A stretch of DNA of 64,000 nt from Edaphobacillus lindanitolerans (GTDB lineage Bacteria; Bacillota; Bacilli; Bacillales_A; Planococcaceae). A program made the translations under genes and the position numbers. Positions 40,959 to 50,003 of this stretch are shown here, in pieces (within the stretch, counting starts at the first letter, position 1; every line of letters begins with the position of its first letter). The DNA lies in the NCBI RefSeq assembly GCF_900156305.1, contig NZ_FTPL01000003.1:310001-374000 (forward strand), read 5' to 3'. The notes under the pieces are model-generated. The model did no database searches, had not been told where the DNA came from, and worked only from the letters and a program-made list of their open reading frames with translations.

Positions 40959-42536
40959 ATGAAGACGCTCTGGCACGGGGGAACGTTCGTCACGATGAAG
41001 GCTAAAGGGGAAACGGCGGAAGCGGTGCTCGTTGAGGATGGTCGGATCGTCGCAACGGGTACATTTGAGGAACTGAAGGACCGGTCGGATGATCAGACAG
41101 ACGTCGAGGGGGCATTCGTCTATCCGGGGTTCGTCGATACGCATATGCACATCATCGGGCACGGGCAGCAGCTGCTGAGCAACAACCTGTCGGCGGTCCG
41201 GTCGTCGGGTGAACTGCTCCGCATCATGAAGGAGGCGGCAGACCGGGTGCCGGACGGAGAGTGGGTGCTCGGCGAGGGCTGGGATGAGAACCTGTTTCCC
41301 GACAAGCATGTGCCGACACTGGCCGAACTCGATTCGGTGACGGACAAGCCGATGATGCTGAAGCGGACATGCCGGCATATGCTGCTCGCGAATTCGGCGG
41401 CCCTCCGGCTGGCCGGCGTCACGAACGATACGCCGGACCCGGACGGCGGGGTGATCGTGCGGGACAGGGAAGGAAATCCGACCGGCTTCCTGAAAGAGGA
41501 TGCGCAGGATCTCGTGGAGGCGATCGTTCCCGCGCCGTCTGCCGAATCGGTGCAGAGGGCGCTCGAGACGGCAGTCGATGACCTGGCGTCGATGGGGCTC
41601 ACAGGCTGCCACACGGACGACCTCGGCTATTTCGGCCGCTATCAGAATCCGCTCAAAGCTTTCCATGAAGTGCTCGGAGAAGGCAAGCGGAAGTTCCGGG
41701 CCCATCTGCTCCGCCGGTCGACCGTGTTCGAAGAGATGATCGCGGACGGAGCCGAGTACAACGAGCCGTGGGCCGAACCCGGCGCCATGAAGTTCTTCAT
41801 CGACGGAGCGCTGGGGGGCAAGACCGCGGCGCTGTCCGGGGATTACTCGGATGATCCGGGCAACCGCGGCACGTTCGTCGTCACGCCTGACGAAGCGGAA
41901 GAGCTCGTGCTCCGGGCGCGCCGGCACGGGGAAGCGATCGCCGTCCATGTGATCGGCGATGCGGCAGCGGAGCTGGCGATCGATCTGATCGAAAAGCATC
42001 CGTGCCCGGCCGGCAAGCGCGACCGCCTCATCCACGTCTGCGTTCTCCGGGAAGACCTTGTGGAGCGGATGGAGAAGCTGCCGATCATCCTGGATCTCCA
42101 GCCGGTGTTCGTCGGCTCCGACTTCCCGTGGGCGGAAGACCGCCTCGGGCCAGACCGGCTCGACTGGGCATATGCGTGGAAAAAGCTCATGGACCGCGGG
42201 TTCATCTGCGGCGGCGGCTCCGACTCGCCGGTCGATTCGGCCGATCCGTTCCTCGGCATTTACACGGCGGTCGCCCGCAAAATGCCGGACGACCCGAAGG
42301 AAGGCGGCTACCTGCCGGAAGAGAAGCTGACGCGGTATGATGCCATCCGGCTTTACACGAGCGAGGCGGCACGGGTGCTCGGCCAGGAAGACCGCCGCGG
42401 CATGATCGCACCCGGCCACTTTGCCGACTTCACGATCATCGACCGGGATCTTGAGCGCGTTCCGGAGGCGGAGATCGTCGGGACGGACGTGCTGATGACT
42501 GTCGTGGATGGGGACGTTCAGTTCAAAAAGGGGTAA
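40959..42536 (+). CDS. YtcJ-like metal-dependent amidohydrolase
   Basis: A 525-residue amidohydrolase of the YtcJ/AepA group: FVYPGFVDTHMHIIGHGQQL (HxH metal site), WVLGEGWDENLFPDKHVPTL, GAMKFFIDGALGGKTAALSG (with the carbamylated-Lys region), EAIAVHVIGDAAAELAIDLI, FICGGGSDSPVDSADPFLGI (metal Asp). Such enzymes hydrolyse amide or ester bonds in cyclic or acyl compounds; the substrate is unknown. GGGAGG precedes the ATG. A membrane-APH fusion gene follows by 20 nt, probably co-transcribed. Confidence 0.88.
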   Translation: MKTLWHGGTFVTMKAKGETAEAVLVEDGRIVATGTFEELKDRSDDQTDVEGAFVYPGFVDTHMHIIGHGQQLLSNNLSAVRSSGELLRIMKEAADRVPDGEWVLGEGWDENLFPDKHVPTLAELDSVTDKPMMLKRTCRHMLLANSAALRLAGVTNDTPDPDGGVIVRDREGNPTGFLKEDAQDLVEAIVPAPSAESVQRALETAVDDLASMGLTGCHTDDLGYFGRYQNPLKAFHEVLGEGKRKFRAHLLRRSTVFEEMIADGAEYNEPWAEPGAMKFFIDGALGGKTAALSGDYSDDPGNRGTFVVTPDEAEELVLRARRHGEAIAVHVIGDAAAELAIDLIEKHPCPAGKRDRLIHVCVLREDLVERMEKLPIILDLQPVFVGSDFPWAEDRLGPDRLDWAYAWKKLMDRGFICGGGSDSPVDSADPFLGIYTAVARKMPDDPKEGGYLPEEKLTRYDAIRLYTSEAARVLGQEDRRGMIAPGHFADFTIIDRDLERVPEAEIVGTDVLMTVVDGDVQFKKG

Positions 42537-42556
42537 TCGACTGAGGAGGGATGGCC

Positions 42557-43804
42557 ATGGCTGCTGCCCGGCCGATCCGCAACCTTCTGCCGGGCCTGCT
42601 CGTGCTCGCCGGCGGAATCTATACGGTGTATTACTATTACATGTACTGGCTCCGGATTTACGGTGCTCTCTGCCTGCCCGGGCGGGGTGAACCGGTGCTC
42701 GTCGAGGTGACAAGGGGCATCTGGCTCCGCCTCGACTCGCTCCTGTTCCCGACGATTTTCGGCGTGTTCATGATCGGGCTCGGTATCATGCTCATCTGGA
42801 AAAGGAAATTCAGCGTCGCCGTGCTCACGCTCGTCCTTTCGGCGGCCGTCATCAACTGGCCCGGATTTTCCCTCATCATTGCAGGATCTGCACTCGGCCT
42901 CATTTTCTGGCGCAAGACGCTCATCCCGGCCATTGACCTCCCGGCCCGGACATTCGAATGGCTTGGCGGCAAAATCGGAGAAGCCGATAAGCGGTCATTC
43001 CGGGAGCTCCCGGCCGGCGGGGAAGGACATCGTCTGTATTCATTCAAAAACGATGCGGGCGATTCATTTGTCGTGAAGGCGTCCCTGTCGGAAGAGACGG
43101 CCGCCCGGGAAGCCGATGCGCTCAGGCTTGCTTCGGCACGAGGCCTTCCCGTTCCCGGGCTGCTCGCCGCGGACCGTGACAAAACCGAAACCGGGGCCGG
43201 CACGCTGCTCATGCAGCAGCTCCCGGGCGGGCCGTTTCTGCATCCGCTCGATTTCGATCTGTGGGCGGACGGACTGGCCGGCCTCATTGGCCGGGTCCAT
43301 GCGGCGGATCCTTCGGGCTTCCCGCCGGCAAATGTCCAAATCGCCGAACCGGCTGTTCCCGGGTGGGCGGTCGACCGTGCCGTGTGGGAGCGGGCAGCAC
43401 GACTGGCTGCCGTTCCTGCGGCCCCCGTCCCGCACTGCCTGATCCACGGTGACTTCGAACCGTCGAATGTCCTGTTCGAAGAAGGCCGGATGAGCGGTCT
43501 GGCCGACTGGGAACGGGCGGGCACCGGGCCGGCGCAGCTCGACATCGGGCGGATGCGCATCGCACTCGTGCTGATCCACGGCCGGAAAATCGCAGACCGT
43601 TTTCTGAAGACGTACCGTGACTCGGCCGGCGAAGGATTCGCATACGGACCGGAATGGGACATCCGTGCGATCAGCGGCTGGATCAGAGAGGCCGGTCCGT
43701 CAGGGATCAGCCGTCTCTGGAGCCCCTTCGGGGTGACGACGCTCACCGAGGAGGAAGTACAGCGCCGCCTGGAGCTGTTTGTGAAGGAATTAGGAGGAGA
43801 ATAA
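42557..43804 (+). CDS. Membrane-anchored APH-family phosphotransferase (fusion)
   Basis: A 415-residue protein. The first 130 residues hold about four transmembrane helices (NLLPGLLVLAGGIYTVYYYY, FPTIFGVFMIGLGIMLIW, VLTLVLSAAVINW, LIIAGSALGLIFW). Residues from about 150 form an aminoglycoside-phosphotransferase-like kinase: SFVVKASLSEETAAREADAL (ATP Lys), HCLIHGDFEPSNVLFEEGRM (catalytic HGDxxxxN) and LADWERAGTGPAQLDIGRMR (metal Asp, in place of DxE/D). The substrate is probably a small alcohol or sugar. The fusion is unusual for APH enzymes. The second ATG (42557) is preferred, 7 nt after GGAGG. Confidence 0.8.
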   Translation: MAAARPIRNLLPGLLVLAGGIYTVYYYYMYWLRIYGALCLPGRGEPVLVEVTRGIWLRLDSLLFPTIFGVFMIGLGIMLIWKRKFSVAVLTLVLSAAVINWPGFSLIIAGSALGLIFWRKTLIPAIDLPARTFEWLGGKIGEADKRSFRELPAGGEGHRLYSFKNDAGDSFVVKASLSEETAAREADALRLASARGLPVPGLLAADRDKTETGAGTLLMQQLPGGPFLHPLDFDLWADGLAGLIGRVHAADPSGFPPANVQIAEPAVPGWAVDRAVWERAARLAAVPAAPVPHCLIHGDFEPSNVLFEEGRMSGLADWERAGTGPAQLDIGRMRIALVLIHGRKIADRFLKTYRDSAGEGFAYGPEWDIRAISGWIREAGPSGISRLWSPFGVTTLTEEEVQRRLELFVKELGGE

Positions 43805-44030
43805 ATTTTCTGTTTATTTGTTGGTTAAAAGGGAACACTCTGAAACAAGTCGTTCTGCCGGTGCGGAGCGGCTTTGCTTTTTTGTCCGGACAGCCAGGGG
43901 AAATTGACGTGCGGATCACAATCGGCGACACTTGAAGGAACGGATCGGACGGGACCGGACAGGCTTCCGGCATCTGATGAGGCAACTGCCGTCACTCAAC
44001 GATCTCAATTTTTTCAATGGAGGATTCGCT

Positions 44031-44231
44031 ATGAAAAACGGAAAAAACCGCGCAGACGTGAAACCCGGCCAGCGTGTGAATATTGTACTGAAAAAAGACC
44101 AGCGCACCGGCGCACTCACCGAAGGAATCGTCAAGGACCTTCTGACCAATTCCCCGACGCACCCGCACGGCATCAAGGTGCGGCTTGAGGACGGCCAGGT
44201 CGGCCGTGTCCAGGAGATCATCGAAGACTGA
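44031..44231 (+). CDS. ywbE: YwbE-family protein
   Basis: A 66-residue protein: GQRVNIVLKKDQRTGALTEG, IVKDLLTNSPTHPHGIKVRL and EDGQVGRVQEIIED are nearly diagnostic of the YwbE family, whose function is unknown. GGAGG precedes the ATG at 44031, and a strong terminator follows. Confidence 0.93.
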   Translation: MKNGKNRADVKPGQRVNIVLKKDQRTGALTEGIVKDLLTNSPTHPHGIKVRLEDGQVGRVQEIIED

Positions 44232-44236
44232 AGCCC

Positions 44237-44276
44237 AAAAAGACGCCGCCGTCCTGATCCCGGACGGCGGCGTTTA
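44237..44276. terminator. Bidirectional terminator
   Basis: AAGACGCCGCCGTCC / GGACGGCGGCGTTTA stem between convergent genes. Confidence 0.9.
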
Positions 44277-44921
44277 TTATAATTCGCACAATGCCTCTTC
44301 GATCGGTGTTTCGCCGGATACGAGGTCAAAGGAGCGATGGATCGTTCCTGCTTCATCCAGCGCGGCGACGATGGTACGGGCAACATCTTCCCGGGGGATT
44401 GTTCCGCGCTCCAGATTTTTGGCCGCTGACACGAGGCCGGTTCCGGGCTCGTTCAGCAGTCCGCCGGGCCGGATGATCGTGTAGTCGAGGCTGCTCGCCT
44501 CCAATGCCCGGTCCGCATAATGCTTCGCGACGTAATAAGGCCGGATGGCTTCATTCCAGTTCTCCCGGTGATGTGCCTGGAGCGCGCTGACGAGGACGAA
44601 CCGCCGCACTCCGACTTCTTCGGCCGCCTCCATCGCCTTGACGGCTCCGTCCAGGTCGATGAGCAGCGTCTTGTCCGGACCGGTCTTCCCGCCGGATCCC
44701 GCCGTGAAGACCACCGCGTCGACCCCGACCATGGCGCGCGTGAGCTGCTCCACCGTTCCTTCCAGATCGGCGGTGATCGACTCTGCCCCTTCACTGCGGA
44801 ACTGCTCCGCCTGCTCGTCGGTCCGGACCATCGCCCGGGGATGGTGTTCTCTGCTCTCTTTCAAAAGTCCGACCACCTGCCGGCCGATTTGTCCGTTGGC
44901 GCCGATGACCAATACGTTCAT
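44277..44921 (-). CDS. NAD(P)-binding atypical SDR protein (YhfK-like)
   Basis: A 214-residue Rossmann-fold protein: MNVLVIGANGQIGRQVVGLL (GxxGxxG), VDAVVFTAGSGGKTGPDKTL, RRFVLVSALQAHHRENWNEA, YYVAKHYADRALEASSLDYT and IIRPGGLLNEPGTG define the NmrA/YhfK-like atypical short-chain dehydrogenase group. Probably an oxidoreductase or redox sensor. AAAGGGTG precedes the ATG. Confidence 0.85.
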   Translation of the reverse strand: MNVLVIGANGQIGRQVVGLLKESREHHPRAMVRTDEQAEQFRSEGAESITADLEGTVEQLTRAMVGVDAVVFTAGSGGKTGPDKTLLIDLDGAVKAMEAAEEVGVRRFVLVSALQAHHRENWNEAIRPYYVAKHYADRALEASSLDYTIIRPGGLLNEPGTGLVSAAKNLERGTIPREDVARTIVAALDEAGTIHRSFDLVSGETPIEEALCEL

Positions 44922-44973
44922 GGGATGCACCCTTTCTAAAAACCGCCCGACAGTCAGGCGGCGGTTAGTCTGA

Positions 44974-45132
44974 TCACTGTCCGTCTTTTTCAGACTGCTT
45001 GTTTTCTTGGTCTTCTTTCCCGGTCGCTTTGTCCGCCCGGTTGAAATCATCCTGATACAGGACTTCCTGTGTATCGGTCAGACCGTTATCCTTCTCGGTC
45101 ATACGCTCGTGAGGCGGTTTTTTCTCATTCAT
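44974..45132 (-). CDS. Small hydrophilic hypothetical protein
   Basis: A 52-residue, highly charged and probably disordered protein (MNEKKPPHERMTEKDNGLTD, TQEVLYQDDFNRADKATGKE). GGAG lies 8 nt before the ATG. The composition resembles small stress- or spore-related proteins of Bacillales, but no family is recognised. It lies just upstream of the SDR gene on the same strand. Confidence 0.55.
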   Translation of the reverse strand: MNEKKPPHERMTEKDNGLTDTQEVLYQDDFNRADKATGKEDQENKQSEKDGQ

Positions 45133-45308
45133 CTCCGTCACTCCTTTCGGCTCTTTATCCGTATCATTTCCTTTACGATCTGCCTTGAAACTCGGCAAAC
45201 CCCGGCCGTATGTCCGGAGGAACTTTTACAAATCATAAAAGTTCCTTAATGCCCGCTTAACAACCGGCCGATAGGCTTGTAGTGAACGATCAGTTGGGAG
45301 GGGAGCAG

Positions 45309-46679
45309 ATGAAAGGCGATGCGATGAAGAAGATTCTCCCGGTGGCCCTCGCGGCCGCGGTGATTGCGGGAGTAACGGGGGTCGCGGTCACATCCGGAAA
45401 ATCAAAAGAAACCGGCCAGGAAGAAGTGAAAAATGTCATCTTCCTGATCGGGGACGGGATGGGAACATCCTATCTGTCCGCCTACCGGTCGATGAAAGAT
45501 GATCCGAAGACCAAAAAGATGGAGCCGACTGAATTTGATCCATATCTGATCGGCCAGCAGATGACGTATCCGGATGACCCGAAAGAGAGCATCACGGATT
45601 CGGCAGCCGCGGCGACCGCCATGTCCAGCGGCGTGAAAACGTACAACAACGCCATCGCCGTGGACAACGACAAATCCGAGGTGAAGACAATCCTCGAAGC
45701 TGCAAAGGAAAAGGGCAAGTCGACGGGTTTGGTTGCCACGTCTGAAATCACACACGCCACGCCGGCATCGTTCGGCGCGCACGACCCCTCGAGAAAGAAC
45801 ATGGAGGCCATCGCGGATGATTATTATGATGAACTCATCGGCGGCGAGCACAAAGTGGATGTCCTCCTCGGAGGCGGCCTTGATCTGTTGAAGCGGGAAG
45901 ACCGGGACCTGACGAAGGAGTTCGAGCAGGACGGTTACACATATGTGACGGACCGGAAAGGGATGCTGGACCACAAGAAAGGGAAGCTGCTCGGCTTGTT
46001 TGCGCCGGGGGGAATGCCGAAGATGATCGACCGGGAAGATTCAATCCCTTCCCTTGAGGAAATGACCCGGACTGCGATCAAGACACTCCAGAAGAACAAG
46101 GACGGATTTTTCCTGATGGTCGAGGGCAGCCAGATTGACTGGGCAGGCCATGACAACGACATCGTCGGGTCGATGAGTGAAATGGAAGATTTTGAGAAAG
46201 CATTCCGGGCAGCCGTTGAGTTCGCCGAACAGGATGGACAGACGCTCGTCATCGCGACTGCAGACCATTCCACGGGCGGCCTTTCAGTCGGTGCGAATGA
46301 TGAATACCGCTGGTCCGGGGAACCATTGAAGGCGGCGAAGCGGACACCGGACTTCATGGCCGCCGAGATCGCGGGCGGTGCCGATGCAGCCAAAGTACTG
46401 AAGCAGTACGTCGACCTTCCGCTGACAAAAGACGAGGTCGGATCTGTCCGGCAGGCTGCCGCCGGCGGTGATGCGACGGCAATCGACGATGCGATCGAGC
46501 GCATCTTCGACGAGCGCTCCGGCACCGGCTGGACGACCGGCGGGCACACGGGCGAAGATGTCCCCGTCTATGCTTACGGGCCGCAGAGCAGCCGCTTTTC
46601 CGGACTGCTCGACAATACGGATCATGCCCGTATCCTTTTTGAACTGCTGAAGACAGATGTGACCATAAAAGATCGGTGA
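45309..46679 (+). CDS. Alkaline phosphatase, secreted
   Basis: A 456-residue alkaline phosphatase with a signal peptide (KKILPVALAAAVIAGVTGVA). NVIFLIGDGMGTSYLSAYRS gives the first metal Asp, ESITDSAAAATAMSSGVKTY the catalytic Ser (DSAAAAT), MVEGSQIDWAGHDND and LVIATADHSTGGLSVG further zinc ligands, and GHTGEDVPVYAYGP the C-terminal His. It releases phosphate from organic esters outside the cell. GGGAGGGGAGCAG precedes the ATG. A phosphate-binding-like protein gene follows. Confidence 0.93.
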   Translation: MKGDAMKKILPVALAAAVIAGVTGVAVTSGKSKETGQEEVKNVIFLIGDGMGTSYLSAYRSMKDDPKTKKMEPTEFDPYLIGQQMTYPDDPKESITDSAAAATAMSSGVKTYNNAIAVDNDKSEVKTILEAAKEKGKSTGLVATSEITHATPASFGAHDPSRKNMEAIADDYYDELIGGEHKVDVLLGGGLDLLKREDRDLTKEFEQDGYTYVTDRKGMLDHKKGKLLGLFAPGGMPKMIDREDSIPSLEEMTRTAIKTLQKNKDGFFLMVEGSQIDWAGHDNDIVGSMSEMEDFEKAFRAAVEFAEQDGQTLVIATADHSTGGLSVGANDEYRWSGEPLKAAKRTPDFMAAEIAGGADAAKVLKQYVDLPLTKDEVGSVRQAAAGGDATAIDDAIERIFDERSGTGWTTGGHTGEDVPVYAYGPQSSRFSGLLDNTDHARILFELLKTDVTIKDR

Positions 46680-46692
46680 AATCCTCGGGGAG

Positions 46693-46725
46693 AAGCGCAT
46701 GCGGGAATTGAGCATGCGCTTTTTG
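46693..46725 (+). terminator. Terminator of the alkaline phosphatase gene
   Basis: AAGCGCATGC / GCATGCGCTTTTT stem with T-run. Confidence 0.88.
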
Positions 46726-46824
46726 TGTTCCGAGATTTGCCCTGTAATTGGAAACCCGCCTCCACCTGGAATCGTCAATCCGATATAATGGAGGCAAATA
46801 TAAGGGTGCCAAGGGGGGAGCTGT

Positions 46825-47967
46825 TTGAAGGTGGCCGGCAAGATTGCATCGCTGTTTTTGATCACGTTGTTTATCCTGATCTTTTCCATCATGCCGATGC
46901 TTTGGGTGGTGTTCGGTGGCCAGACCCACTGGACGCCTGCGTTTTTCGGTGTGCTCATCGGGTTCATTACGATCATCGGACTGGCGTTTTTCGGTGTCCG
47001 GAGCCGCAAAGTATTCTATGGGGTGCCGGCAGCGATCCTCCTCGCCGGTTTGGCCGCATCGGTCCCGGGGATCTATGTCCATTCAAAGCCGGTCGTCCCG
47101 GCGGGGGAGGTCGCCCTGTTTGATTACATGCCGTTCGACGGGCCGAAGACAGCGGCTCTGGACGGGCCGGCGTCATTTTCAATACGGGACAACATCCCTG
47201 TGGTCGACGGGGCGACTGCACTGTACCCGGTGTATGCCGCGTTCGCGCAGGCTGTCTATCCGGAGAAGGAGTACTTCCCGTATGAAGGGGAAGTGATGTC
47301 AAACCGAACGGGACAGGCATACGAAAGCCTGATCAATGGTGATGTTGATCTTATCTTCGCATTGGCTCCTTCAGAAGCGCAGAAGCAGCGGGCGGAGACA
47401 GCAGGAAAAGAACTCAGCCTCACCCCGATCGGCAAGGAAGCGTTCGTCTTCTTCGTCAACCGCGGCAACCCGGTCGACAATCTGAGCCAAGAGGAACTCC
47501 GCGGCATATATTCCGGAGAAACGACGGACTGGAGCGAAATCGGCGGCAAGCGGACGAAAATCCGGCCCTATCAGCGGCCGGCGGACAGCGGCAGCCAGAC
47601 TGCGCTCGAAGGGTTCATGGGAGATGTGCCGATCATGGATGCCCCGACTGAGCGCACCGCCGACCTCATGAGCGGAATCATAGAAGATGTGTCCAACTAC
47701 CGGAACTTCGGCGGCGCGATCGGGTTCACATTCCGCTGCTATTCTGAGGAGATGGTCGGCAACCACGACGTCAAACTCCTCGCCGTAGACGGCATCGAAC
47801 CGACCCCGGACACAATCCGGTCCGGCGCCTATCCGCTCACCCGGGAGATCTACGCAATCACCGCCGGCACCGGCAACCCGAACGTCGGTCCGTTCATCGA
47901 GTGGATCCTTTCGGAGGAAGGCCAGTCGCTCGTGGAGAAGACGGGATACGTGGGGGTCGGAGAATAA
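46825..47967 (+). CDS. Membrane-anchored PstS-like phosphate-binding protein
   Basis: A 380-residue protein: three N-terminal transmembrane helices (ASLFLITLFILIFSIMPMLW, FGVLIGFITIIGLAFFGV, YGVPAAILLAGLAASVPGIY), then a type II periplasmic-binding domain like PstS: PVVDGATALYPVYAAFAQAV, LAPSEAQKQRAETAGKELSL, YQRPADSGSQTALEGFMGDV, TAGTGNPNVGPFIEWILSEE. The DSGSQTA segment matches the PstS phosphate-binding GSGxxTx loop. TTG start after GGGGGGAG; a TATAAT lies at 46784. With the phosphatase upstream this suggests phosphate scavenging or sensing, but no ABC permease genes are adjacent. Confidence 0.8.
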   Translation: MKVAGKIASLFLITLFILIFSIMPMLWVVFGGQTHWTPAFFGVLIGFITIIGLAFFGVRSRKVFYGVPAAILLAGLAASVPGIYVHSKPVVPAGEVALFDYMPFDGPKTAALDGPASFSIRDNIPVVDGATALYPVYAAFAQAVYPEKEYFPYEGEVMSNRTGQAYESLINGDVDLIFALAPSEAQKQRAETAGKELSLTPIGKEAFVFFVNRGNPVDNLSQEELRGIYSGETTDWSEIGGKRTKIRPYQRPADSGSQTALEGFMGDVPIMDAPTERTADLMSGIIEDVSNYRNFGGAIGFTFRCYSEEMVGNHDVKLLAVDGIEPTPDTIRSGAYPLTREIYAITAGTGNPNVGPFIEWILSEEGQSLVEKTGYVGVGE

Positions 47968-48045
47968 AATGAAGCAGGGATTTGTGGATCTGCGCGTCCG
48001 GCCCATATGCTCACTGACGCGGTTCAAAATAAAGGAGGAATTCTG

Positions 48046-49071
48046 ATGACGATATGGTGGAAACGATTCAACCTGAAATACCCGATGATCCAGGCGCCGA
48101 TGGCCGGATCGACGCCGCCGGCTTTCGTCGCGGCATCCTGCGAGGCGGGCATTCTCGGATCGCTCGGCGCAGGCTACATGACGGCCGACAAGACACGGGC
48201 GGCCGTGCAGGAGATCAAGAAGCGGACGGACCGGCCGTTCAGCGTCAACCTGTTCGTCCCGGAAAATCCGGTCCGTGACGGGGCGGAAATCGGGGCCGCC
48301 CATGAGGCACTCGCGCCTTACCGGAGGGAACTCGGCTTAGCGGATGAGCTGCCTGCCTTATCCGCGAGCGAATTCGACGGGCAGGTCCGGGTGCTCATCG
48401 AGGAGAAGGTGCCGGTCGTGTCGTTCACGTTCGGTCTGCCCGGTGAAGGGACGGTCCAAGGGCTGAAGTCGGCCGGTGCGTTCCTCATCGGCACGGCGAC
48501 CACGCCGGAGGAAGCGGACGCGGCGGCGCGGGCCGGCATGGACGCCGTCGTGCTTCAGGGGAAGGAAGCGGGCGGACACCGGGGCTCGTTCCTCGGCGAG
48601 GACCGGTTCATGAAGCTTGCCGACCTGCTGGCGGAAACCGGCGTCTCCATCCCTGTGATTGCCGCAGGCGGAATCCATGACGCGGAAACGGCGGGCGGTG
48701 CACTGGCCGCCGGCGCCTCCGCCGTCCAGGTCGGGACTGCATTGCTCGTCTCGGAAGAAAGCGGCGCCCACCCGCTGCACAAGCAGGCGATCCTTGATTC
48801 CGGCGAAGGGGACACCGTTCTGACAAGGGCGTTCAGCGGGAAGAATGCCCGCGGCGTGTCGAACCGGTTCATCCGGGAAATGGCCGTTGCGCCCATCGCT
48901 CCATACCCGGTCCAGAACGATCTGACGAAGCCGATCCGGGCAGAAGCCGGAAAGCGGGGGGACAGCGGCCTCCTGTCGCTCTGGGCCGGCGAAAACGGCT
49001 GGCGGAACGAAGGCGGGCCGCTCGCGGAAATCGTCAGACGGCTTGCGGCGGGGCTCGGATCGGGCGACTGA
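48046..49071 (+). CDS. Nitronate monooxygenase
   Basis: A 341-residue FMN-dependent TIM-barrel enzyme of the 2-nitropropane dioxygenase family that oxidises alkyl nitronates such as propionate-3-nitronate. Signatures: KYPMIQAPMAGSTPPAFVAA, AGILGSLGAGYMTADKTRAA, VPVVSFTFGLPGEGTVQGLK, VVLQGKEAGGHRGSF (substrate/FMN His), IPVIAAGGIHDAETAGGALA and AVQVGTALLVSEES. AAAGGAGG precedes the ATG. Probably detoxification. Confidence 0.92.
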   Translation: MTIWWKRFNLKYPMIQAPMAGSTPPAFVAASCEAGILGSLGAGYMTADKTRAAVQEIKKRTDRPFSVNLFVPENPVRDGAEIGAAHEALAPYRRELGLADELPALSASEFDGQVRVLIEEKVPVVSFTFGLPGEGTVQGLKSAGAFLIGTATTPEEADAAARAGMDAVVLQGKEAGGHRGSFLGEDRFMKLADLLAETGVSIPVIAAGGIHDAETAGGALAAGASAVQVGTALLVSEESGAHPLHKQAILDSGEGDTVLTRAFSGKNARGVSNRFIREMAVAPIAPYPVQNDLTKPIRAEAGKRGDSGLLSLWAGENGWRNEGGPLAEIVRRLAAGLGSGD

Positions 49072-49099
49072 GCTGGCCCGGGATGAATACCCCGGATCC

Positions 49100-49204
49100 G
49101 CGAATGTTAAGCAAAGCGCGGCGAGTGTTAAGCAATCGGCTTTGAGTGTGAAGCAACAGGCCCCGAGTGTTAAGCAACGGCCTCCGAATGTTAAGCAATC
49201 CGAT
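49100..49204. repeat. 21-bp-period degenerate tandem repeat array 8 (5 units)
   Basis: GTTAAG (once GTGAAG) cores at 49106, 49127, 49148, 49169 and 49190, exactly 21 bp apart; consensus CCGAGTGTTAAGCAA. Same class as arrays 3 and (inverted) 7. Between convergent genes. Confidence 0.92.
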
Positions 49205-49226
49205 TCTATTGTTTTTCCGCGACGAA

Positions 49227-49264
49227 AAAACCTCCTCCGCAGTCCTTTCTGCGGAGGAGGTTTT
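49227..49264. terminator. Bidirectional terminator
   Basis: AAAACCTCCTCCGCAG / CTGCGGAGGAGGTTTT stem between convergent genes. Confidence 0.92.
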
Positions 49265-49277
49265 ATGATCCGGAGGG

Positions 49278-49595
49278 TCAGCCCCGTACGGTGACGGCCG
49301 TCCCGGTCGCGATGCACATGAGCATGCCTTCCCGGAGCGTTTCAAAGTCCAGGTCGACGCCGATGACCGCGTTCGCGCCGAGCCGCTTCGCCCGTTCCTC
49401 CATCTCTTCCAGTGCCACTTCACGTGCCTCGGCCAGCTTGTTTTCATAGGCCGAGCTGCGTCCGCCGATCACGTCGGTCACAGATGCAAAAATATCGCGC
49501 ACGATGTTTGCCCCCATGATTGCCTCGCCGACCACGATGCCGTGGTACGTCTCGATCGTCTTGCCTTCCAAAGTGTTCGTCGTTGTTACGAGCAT
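49278..49595 (-). CDS. YbjQ/UPF0145 family protein
   Basis: A 105-residue protein: [60 protein letters not shown] and [15 protein letters not shown] are diagnostic of the YbjQ (DUF74, UPF0145) family, which forms pentameric rings and may bind metal or ligand. Function unknown. GAGGAGGG precedes the ATG. Confidence 0.95.
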   Translation of the reverse strand: MLVTTTNTLEGKTIETYHGIVVGEAIMGANIVRDIFASVTDVIGGRSSAYENKLAEAREVALEEMEERAKRLGANAVIGVDLDFETLREGMLMCIATGTAVTVRG

Positions 49596-50003
49596 TGTGA
49601 ATCCCTCCTCGTTTAGATAATCAACATACGCTTGTTCCGGGCGGAAAGTTTCATCCCTTCTTCATGAAATCTTCATTTTCCCATGAAGCAAAACTTCAGA
49701 ATTGCCGAGTAAGATGGCATTAAGGGATCACACAGCGGACACGCGCCCAAGCCTGTCCGGCCCATGTCCTCTTTATCCGCCGGAGTAAACCATCCCATAC
49801 ATAGTCCGTTTCCCGCGCAGCCTTCGCCGAAACGTGACGGACTCATCCGGCACTCAAAAATTTTCCTTGGTGACGGGGCAATCGATGGAAACTTACGGCA
49901 CTTGCCGGTCGTATATTAGTCAAACGGGTCCCGGACCGGCATCGGTCCCGGGACCGAGACGGATTCCCGCTCGGGGCCGTTTTGGAAAGGGGCGTTCCGG
50001 TTC
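49596..50003. other. Intergenic region with hairpins, no gene recognised
   Basis: No supportable ORF. Inverted repeats CTTCATG (49660-49666) / CATGAAG (49682-49688), and a longer stem GGTCCCGG-ACCG / CGGT-CCGGGACC (about 49927-49955) without a T-run lie here. The second could structure the leader of the gene at 50004. Confidence 0.4.

Noticed and set aside
40893-42713. 606-codon open frame on the minus strand
   Set aside because: Antisense to the amidohydrolase gene, which has clear motifs and a ribosome binding site.
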